This document shows, piece by piece, positions 57,321 through 64,000 of a stretch of DNA of 64,000 nt. The DNA lies in assembly GCA_029204225.1 (NCBI GenBank), contig CM055092.1, forward strand, positions 75,890,345-75,954,344. Reading direction: 5' to 3'. Position 1 is the first letter of the stretch, and the number at the start of each line of letters is the position of its first letter. The position numbers and the translations under genes were made by a program. The notes below the pieces were generated by a model. That model was not told the origin of the DNA. It ran no database searches and saw only the letters and a program-made list of their open reading frames with translations. Origin of the DNA: Diphasiastrum complanatum. Its lineage: Eukaryota; Streptophyta; Lycopodiopsida; Lycopodiales; Lycopodiaceae.

Positions 57321-58387
57321 TGGTGAGGTGTATTGTAGGTTTACTAAATGATTGTTAGTTAGGCTTGGAATTCACATGCACTCTTACCTTTCAATCTGAA
57401 GGGATTTTTTTTCTTTTACCTTTCATATGTATGACATGTATAATTCAGAGATACTTTACAAATAAAATAAACATGAACCTTTCAACCACTTATACATATA
57501 TTCGTTGTTATATTTCACAATAAAATTGTAAAAATTTAAAGTTACTTTTCAAATGGATGGGCAATTTTTAAGTTTGCCATTCAAATGAGATGCTTTTAAA
57601 ATTTTTGTCTTTCTTTGAGCAAACTAGGCTTTGACGAGCATTGCAGCTTGCAAATGCCAAGACGTCTTGCAAAAACTTTTTGCACCAGGTCGAGAGACCT
57701 CATGCAAAAAAAATTTGCAGCGAGGGTACTCGGCGCCCGAGTACCCCTGCCTCAAAAACAAATTTGCTTTGCAGGTGACAACGCTGCTGATAACGAGTGA
57801 AGCATGACAGGCATAACGAATGTGTATTGGAAATCATTCATGAAGTCTGTGTTGGACCGCTGCATGTGATCTGGCTTTGATAAGTCGCTCATTGGAATCT
57901 CACATGCAAATTTTTGTTTGCAGGGGGAGCATGTTTATAGAGACTGGAATATTGTACTCATCATCTCATGAAAATAAGTTTACAATCACTTAGATGCAAG
58001 GAATGAAAGTTTGTTAATCTACACTTAGAATGTGGGTGAGAATAGGCGCGAGCCAACACTTGGAATGTAGATGACTCAGTGCTCCGAATGTTGATAGCCA
58101 ACACCCTCATGATTGTCGTTTTCACCTTTACTCTAGGCATTCGATGTCTCAATGAAGTGGTAAAGATGCGATTTGAGGGAGAGATGGTAGCATGTTTTAG
58201 AACCATTGTAAATCTGGAGCAAAAGCAGCAAAATCGCGCAACCTTCTGCAAAACATTTTTGCAGTGGGTTGTTGCAATGTTTTTTTTGCAGCAGGCAAAA
58301 TTTAAATCAATTAATAGTCCAGATTTTAAGTGTTTTGCCAACAAGTTCTCTATGTGTCTCATGTAAGTTTTTATTCAAGAAGGTGAT
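57321..58387. other. No supported gene; hairpin palindrome and poly-A/T TGCAG motifs
   Basis: GGGTACTCGG (57724-57733) and CCGAGTACCC (57737-57746) form a 10-bp perfect inverted repeat around CGC. Motifs such as AAATTTGCAG, GTTTGCAG and TTTTTTTTGCAG recur (57705, 57770, 57915, 58255, 58282); they could be splice acceptors of a decayed gene or simple repeats. Confidence 0.5.
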
Positions 58388-58735
58388 ATGATGTTCATTG
58401 CCAAGTCTGTGGTGGATAAAATTATGGCTCCCGAAATGTCTTTTGTTGTTTCCAATTTGAAAACCACATCATTTGGCCAGAGGAAAAGGAAGGGTCGTAT
58501 TGTGGATTATAGTGCAGATATGGTTTTTCTTGATTATCCGTCTGATATAATCCCCAAGGGATTTTCAGGTGAGATTCCAATGTGGAACAAACTGGACACA
58601 GGTTTGATGGATGCAAGCCTGCTATTTGCAGCTGCTATTGTTGATGATGATGGTTGGATTGTTTGTGTTGTGAATATGCAACACACACAGATATTTTTTA
58701 GTGCTGTGCGCAAAGCTGGCTTGCAGGTTTTTTGA
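58388..58735 (+). CDS. Orphan ORF, 115 aa, weakly methyltransferase-like
   Basis: Starts at ATG 58388 and ends TTTTTTGA. I know no family with certainty. Residues about 38-115 (GRIVDYSADMVFLDYPSD, MWNKLDTGLMDASLLFAAAI, DDDGWIVCVVNMQHTQIFFS, AVRKAGLQVF) have the rhythm of an amino-methyltransferase second half: a strand ending in a DPPY-like position (here DYPS), an alpha segment, a D-GW-V strand and a helix ending in AGL. The catalytic DPPY/NPPY is not intact, so activity is unlikely. It may be a single exon or a fragment; no upstream SAM-binding part is seen in frame. Confidence 0.35.
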   Translation: MMFIAKSVVDKIMAPEMSFVVSNLKTTSFGQRKRKGRIVDYSADMVFLDYPSDIIPKGFSGEIPMWNKLDTGLMDASLLFAAAIVDDDGWIVCVVNMQHTQIFFSAVRKAGLQVF

Positions 58736-60144
58736 CTAGTCACGATGCGAGGTGTGGACAGATTTGGTGTGGCTGCCGATGGTTTGTAAGTATGATAATG
58801 AATAATAAGGTATAATATTGTTGTTTGTTAATTGAGGATTTGTTGTTTTTGGTTTGATTGTTTGCTAAAGTGTTTTATACAAGGTGTCTTTTTTTGCTGA
58901 GGTGCCATTTCATCATGTCGCTCACCAGGACGCTCACCTCCCTTGCCAATGTGAGATTGTGAGAATGTGGACAAAACTCTCTTTTGTATCTCATCCGACT
59001 CTCTCACACACAGTACCTATCTAGTACTGAATTTGTTTTGAGTACACAAAGCTCGACCCCTGTAAGAGGTGGAGTTGAAAAGAGACCTCATAAAATGAGG
59101 TCCATTGCAAATGGTCGACTACTTTACAGCAGTCTAAAAGACAAGAAAAAAATAATAAGGCTTAAAGTAGAAACTTAATTTTTCTTCAGATGTCCCATTT
59201 CTCGACCTGTTAGGCCATTCTGTGGCTTCATATCTTCATCGACCCTGCCTGCCTTAGTGAAAAAAGAACTCTGCTAGCGGCCCCCATCCTTTTCCGTATC
59301 AGCGACCTCTCTCCTGACTTGCCTGTGATCCTTGAAAACCGTGCTTGCGTGTTAAAAAGAAGAACTTACCTGCTTCTAACTTGTGGCCATCTCACATTGC
59401 CCCGCCCTGAGCCTTATCTCTTCCTGTGGCTAACGTTGTTCCTAACCATGCTGCCAATGTGTGTAGGAGTAGTAATAATGATGGTGGTTCAAGCCCCGGT
59501 ATGGGTTTTGGTATTCTAGGTGATGACGGGTGAGTGGCTAGATTTGGGAACTAACCGTTTGCTGCAAGTTTAGTATTCGTTTGCTGAGAAAAACGCCCGA
59601 CATTTACAAAGCCAATCTAGCTGCATACAGGGAGGCACTAAACCCATATCTCATTTGCTAATTATTGCTTTGCTAGCTAATACTTGAAGACTTAGCTTAT
59701 AAACAAATAATAACACAAAGTGCCATTCACCCCAAATTGGATTCATACGGGGTAGTGCTGTATGCCTTATTTTCGACTCCATACCCAATGGTGCTTGAGA
59801 TGTAATTGTGGTATAGACTGACTTCCATTAGCATTTCCTTATATTGACAACCTATTTGGGAGTCATTTATAATCCTACAGTGGTGCGTCTGCCGGGAGGA
59901 GCATGAGCTCCTTTCAAATTCTTGATTATTGTTTGAAAGTGTTTTCAAACGGTTCTATTGAATTGACCATTAAGTTGCACAACCAAAAGCTCGTTTGATC
60001 CAAATTGTCTGTGAAGGTTTGAATGCCTTGCGACAATCGGAGCCTCTTTTGTATCAATTTTATGAGTGACTCTCGAGGTATTTTTGGATAAGGCTTGAGC
60101 ACCAAAAGTTGTGAAGTTCTTTAAATTTTTTTTTTGACATAATC
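58736..60144. other. No supported gene
   Basis: Short frames at 58984-59178 (basic, RGGVEKRPHKMRSIANGRLL) and 59319-59519 (hydrophobic C-terminal half) are not recognisable. The second would contain two membrane-like stretches but lies in a frame-broken context and is not called as a gene. Confidence 0.45.
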
Positions 60145-60906
60145 ATGATTCCCACCCGCCTAGTGCGACGAGGATTTTTATTCTATGATGAGAATGATTC
60201 TGAAGCCATAGAAAATCTGTATAGAAATTTATTTCTTGGAGAATCACCCATAAGTGAAATTTCCAATGACTATATAAAACTTAGCAATTCAATTGATGAA
60301 TCAGAGTTATTAGTAGAATCCACGAAAAATCTACCATTTCTTTATGAAGAAGAATGGTATTTAGCGGTGTGTGACTTTCTTGAAAATTTGAGTGAAGAAT
60401 CTTTTGAAATATCACCCTTTCACACCGATCCTAACACAGATGATTCAAATCAATGTGATCCGATCTGTGTAGAGCACGTGGGAGACTTCACTTATGAAAT
60501 TAAAGAGAATGCCACATTACATATTAATTATCTTGTGACTATTTATCATAGTCCGATTGTGATTGAGAACCTAATTTTTGAAGTTGATGAAATCTTAGCA
60601 AGATTTGGTATTGTATCGAATGGCAATCAAGGACGATCCATTACCAAGGATGTGAGTGTCAATACACTCATTGATATGGTGGACAGTTCTACCCAAAGTC
60701 CTGAAATGGACGATCAAAATCATGTCAAAGATGTGTCAGAATTGGGCCATCGATCCCCTAATGAACGTCTTGATCATGCTAAAAGTGGTCCCAACTTTGA
60801 TGAATTGGAGTGCGATGCTCGAAAATCAGGAGCTAAACAATATAGTGAGCTCAGGATGTCTCAAACTTCTTTCGAAGTTCTGGCTTCAGCTATGTGGCCA
60901 ATTTGA
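60145..60906 (+). CDS. Orphan acidic ORF, 253 aa
   Basis: Uninterrupted frame from ATG 60145 to TGA 60906, by far the longest around. Acidic throughout (DENDSEAIENLYRNLF, NSIDESELLVESTKNLPFLY, CDFLENLSEESFEI, DPNTDDSNQCDPICVEHVGD). No signal peptide, membrane span, zinc finger or catalytic motif. A (T) run precedes the start (60127-60135). It ends about 40 bp before the broken edge of a copia gag on the other strand, so it could be part of another transposon (accessory ORF) or a host gene exon. Function unknown. Confidence 0.45.
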   Translation: MIPTRLVRRGFLFYDENDSEAIENLYRNLFLGESPISEISNDYIKLSNSIDESELLVESTKNLPFLYEEEWYLAVCDFLENLSEESFEISPFHTDPNTDDSNQCDPICVEHVGDFTYEIKENATLHINYLVTIYHSPIVIENLIFEVDEILARFGIVSNGNQGRSITKDVSVNTLIDMVDSSTQSPEMDDQNHVKDVSELGHRSPNERLDHAKSGPNFDELECDARKSGAKQYSELRMSQTSFEVLASAMWPI

Positions 60907-60944
60907 GTATATGATATATTGAGGATAATAAGCGCGAAAGCTTT

Positions 60945-61116
60945 ACCATCTCCATTTTGAGTCTTCTGTGTCGTCTTCAGATTTCACTTCCATGCCTGTA
61001 ACAACATCCCATAACTCATTGGCGATTGGCAAGGTCTTCATCTTAAATTTTCATAAATGATAATTGGATCCATTCAGCTTGTCTGCGATAAGACTGGCTT
61101 TACTTTGAGAATCCAT
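60945..61116 (-). pseudogene. Copia gag N-terminus, truncated
   Basis: From ATG 61116 on the minus strand: MDSQSKASLIADKLNGSNYH, then a TGA where the family has Trp, then KFKMKTLPIANELWDVVTGM and EVKSEDDTED, reading to a stop at about 60945. It matches the DUF4219 start of copia gag. The remainder of the element is missing. Confidence 0.85.
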
Positions 61117-61297
61117 CTGAAACTTCAGATTGTCGATAATTCGATTGTCGTTAGAAGAAAGATACAGTGCTATGGAAATCAATTATCTGATACTGAAACA
61201 AATCGATTCAAACTGAAGAATAATTTGATATCGTGAAAGATATCAAGTATAAGAGCTTGCATTCTGATATAGTATTAGGCCTTGAAGAAGAATCAAT

Positions 61298-61309
61298 GCT
61301 TTGATACCA
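61298..61309 (-). other. Primer-binding site with one mismatch
   Basis: Minus strand TGGTATCAAAGC, one base from the canonical form, directly after the LTR end at 61310. Confidence 0.85.
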
Positions 61310-62940
61310 TGTTGGAAAGAAGTGTGTAAAAGATAGGTCTAAAAAAAATTGAATAAAAATAATTCGAACGACAAAAATGAAAACTTATCGTGCGCAGCGG
61401 AATAAACTATCTTCATCTTTCTTTATGCATCACTACGCCTATAAGGGAAGCTCCCTAAGTTCCTGCTAACAAGACAATACACAATGGAAAACACACTATG
61501 GAGCAACCACCCAACCAAGTAGAAGCAACCAATCAGCTCTAGAAGCTTCACCCCCAAGACAAGAAATAAGAAGCATGAATGTAGAGTGAAACCCTGGCAA
61601 TGAATCCATGATCACAATGAGGAGTAGGGCGAGTTTGGACCCAATATATAGAGCCAAAAGCATCCTGGGTACATAGCCATGCATAGCCATGCATCCTGGG
61701 CACATAGCCATGCATAGCCCTAAGTTCCCTATACATAGATTCACCTAGAATAGAGTCCTAAGCATGGACCACCTATTCATAGAATTGCTATTGATAACTC
61801 TACACATGCATACACTGTCTCATACCTTGTCTAAGCTCCATTTAGTGTGTTCTGGGCCTCACATGAATATTAGTTACTTTCGGGTCACATCTAGTATGAT
61901 GTGGCATAACTAACAGCTTGATTTACTGGAGTTTTGTGTATCCAAGACTAGGAGTATACTGAATCCTACTTACTGGCCATGGACATAACATTCTTCCCTC
62001 ATTAAACTGCTTCTATCCTTAGAAGCTCTCTAAATAGGAAAGAATTACAGTTCCTTTAACTTTCAATATTAACCGAGAAAATCATTATCCTTAGTCAAAC
62101 TTTCACATCAAACAAGTACATAATCTCTACACTGGAGTACAACTCAGGTTTGAAAAGTACACTAAGCGATAAGCTTTTCCATCTGGGTTACATTCATCAC
62201 AAGTTAGTAACATCACCTTCATGTAAAACACTTACATGAAACACTGGGTGAAATAACCTAACTTAAGAGATTAAAGTTAAGGAAATAATACAATAACTAT
62301 AATCACAATATGAAATGATAGATAATTCATAAGCTTTCTAGTACAAATATCCTTAGAATTTAAATTCTAAGATAATTCATTCAATTAGAACCTCTAGGAG
62401 AATCATTAAGATATAGAATGATTAAAACTCAATTCTGAATATCCTAGATACTCTTTTGAGTTAAATGCTCTTGTTTTCTAGCTCCAAATTCAAGAAAATA
62501 GCATTCATTCATCTTAATAGACTTCTGTCTCCTATGATAACTGGGAATCCAATTCAAATGAAGAATTGTACTCAAGCATCTGCAGACCATAAACTGTAGT
62601 AGAATAGCATCCACTAGATAAATAAGATAATGTTTGTGAGATCTATAGGTTCTCGATTAAAATATTGGGATAGAGAGATTCAAAAACCTTGGTCTGAATT
62701 CTTACTCAAATAATAGATCAAGAATTAATCATGACACTCAAGAATCATCACCATTTCTTTGAATCCTTTGACAATAACTAAGTATCTATTTATGATTCGT
62801 CAATCATAAATATTTAGATTCATATGATTCATCAATCATAATTTTCTAGAATCCAAAACCATAATCATTTACAGGATACTGGAGTATATGTTCCACATAA
62901 CTCAGGAAAAGTAAGCATCATTCCAAAATCTTTCCCAACA
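61310..62940 (-). repeat. Copia 5' LTR, 1631 bp
   Basis: TGTTGGGAAAGATTTTGG (62940) to CTTCTTTCCAACA (61310) on the minus strand, with TGTTGG/CCAACA ends as in the LTR at 33943-35115, followed by primer-binding site and gag start. A TATA-like CTATATATTGG lies at about 61653-61643. A 31-bp tandem repeat lies downstream of it. Confidence 0.75.
61661..61720. repeat. 31-bp tandem duplication in the LTR
   Basis: CATCCTGGGTACATAGCCAT and the following GCATAGCCATG (61661-61691) are repeated at 61692-61720 with one change. Confidence 0.9.
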
Positions 62941-63159
62941 AGAAAATACTGGATTGTAGGAATACTCTACAATCAGGATTCTGTAACTGAAATGCGAGAT
63001 ATTCAAGTTCTATAAAGCATTGGTAATTAAAGACATAAAGCATACCAAATGACATCATCTTCAACTACAAACCACATTTAGATCCTTACCCAAATCATTT
63101 ATGAGTTAATCCATAAATCTTCTATACAAATATTTGTTAACTCTACAAGTATTTGTCAA

Positions 63160-63450
63160 AACAATACTTGATCATATGCTTATGTTCGCCGACTAGGTTA
63201 AGTGCACCAAATAACTCTAGTAACTGTGACGATATAGTGGATTCTTGTGTATAGAATGCTATTTTTCTTATGTGTATGAGTTTCCACATGTATGTACTAT
63301 TGTAGTACAGATGTTGTATAGACTATAATAGTAAATTAAGTTACATAAGTGTTTTTGACAAGTTCTTATTGAGTTTACATATTCTATATGTTGTAGATGC
63401 TTGATTTCTACATTTGTGTGCTCTTCATATTAGCCAAAGATCAAAGGGAA
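63160..63450 (+). repeat. Possible old copia LTR end
   Basis: GTAGATGCTTGATTTCTACA followed by AACCAAAGATCA-like sequence (AGCCAAAGATCAAAGGG) resembles the end of the LTR at 13356-13997 (GTAGATGCTGATTTTTCTAC, then AACCAAAGATCATTC). No primer-binding site follows. Confidence 0.35.
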
Positions 63451-63489
63451 TAAATGGATATTTTTTTACCTTTTTTTTTAACATCGACA

Positions 63490-63855
63490 TCATGGCTTTA
63501 TGGCTATATTGGCCACTTTATGAAAGGGATTAGGCCTTGTTCGAGATATGATGAATATTGCAGCAAGGGCGGCCTTTGTTCCCCTCACCTTGTGCACTAC
63601 TTCTTGAAAGTTAATATAAAATTTCACCTTGGCCTCATCCCATTTTCCGAAGGCCATACTAATAAACTCCATACAAAATTTATTTGAAAAAGCAATGGCG
63701 TGGATCCCCATCGCTTCGAGTAGAGGCTCAACGAGGGTCAACCATTTCGCCACTCTATGAGTGCTAGACAAAGCCATGATGTCCATTGAGGTTGGAACAT
63801 CACGATGGACAATGGAATGGGGTAGAACATACGTATCAAACTCAGTAGAATACAT
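63490..63855 (-). CDS. Unrecognised 121-aa ORF
   Basis: Frame from 63855 with MYSTEFDTYVLPHSIVHRD, VAKWLTLVEPLLEAMGIHAI and FYINFQEVVHKVRGTKAALA. I recognise no domain. It could be an exon or transposon debris; only its length argues for coding. Confidence 0.2.
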   Translation of the reverse strand: MYSTEFDTYVLPHSIVHRDVPTSMDIMALSSTHRVAKWLTLVEPLLEAMGIHAIAFSNKFCMEFISMAFGKWDEAKVKFYINFQEVVHKVRGTKAALAAIFIISRTRPNPFHKVANIAIKP

Positions 63856-64000
63856 GATTTCAGTAGGTCATATAAATAAAGTATGCAAAATAGGAGATCA
63901 AAAGGCTGGAGAGTGTGTTAGAAGGCTAATAGGAAATTTTCAAGAAGTCTGGTCATGGAAAAATTTTGCAAGAGCTTCGCTAACACTGGTGAGAAATGAA

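Noticed and set aside
1-64000. CRISPR arrays, bacterial operons, riboswitches or organelle insertions
   Set aside because: No regular spacer-repeat pattern and no plastid, mitochondrial or ribosomal RNA sequence recognised; all coding signals are plant nuclear or plant transposon.

Overview
The window is nuclear DNA of a land plant with a large, repeat-rich genome. The evidence is a degenerate interstitial array of the plant telomere repeat (CCCTAAA), many Ty1/copia elements primed by initiator-Met tRNA (TGGTATCAGAGC), Ty3/gypsy and hAT remnants, and genes with GT-AG introns. The species cannot be named from the sequence. No bacterial, organellar or CRISPR features are seen.

Layout. 1-2615: minus-strand Ty1/copia pol fused straight onto an LTR. 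2667-3817: a three-exon plant gene (314 aa), followed by a 63-bp tandem repeat and a 0.5-kb field of GCGTGGATWATCCACGC palindromes. 5073-8321: scrambled Ty3/gypsy pieces. 8322-11348: decayed copia pol plus 3' LTR. 11402-12960: degenerate telomere-like array. 13351-17189: a non-autonomous copia element with both LTRs and a 5-bp target duplication. 17190-25397: mostly old non-coding repeats, including two direct copies of a ~1.37-kb unit. 25406-30718: a nearly full-length minus-strand copia element. 32474-35115: two copia fragments back to back. 35118-40674: a miniature LTR element (TRIM-like) split by a 5.03-kb non-autonomous LTR element that is structurally intact and young (LTRs differ at about 20 sites, perfect 5-bp target duplication).

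43457-48928 holds the one clear host gene, on the minus strand: six coding exons in consistent phase, encoding an 1108-aa coiled-coil protein of a plant family without a function that I can name. Its upstream region reaches about 50.5 kb.

50.5-57.3 kb is again mobile DNA: a GC-rich segment next to a poly(T) run, a copia LTR and leader, a GCGACG-rich insert, a Ty3 LTR with gag, and a hAT transposase relic. The Ty3 and hAT pieces are broken by what looks like one ~1.73-kb inversion: flipping 54945-56680 restores the order of both. 57.3-64 kb has two unrecognised ORFs (58388-58735, 60145-60906), a 1.63-kb copia LTR with PBS and gag start, and an old LTR-like stretch.

Apart from the two intron-containing genes and possibly the two orphan ORFs, everything coding here comes from transposons. 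The genes do not form a pathway. The interest lies in the non-autonomous LTR families, the palindrome field and the rearrangement scars.
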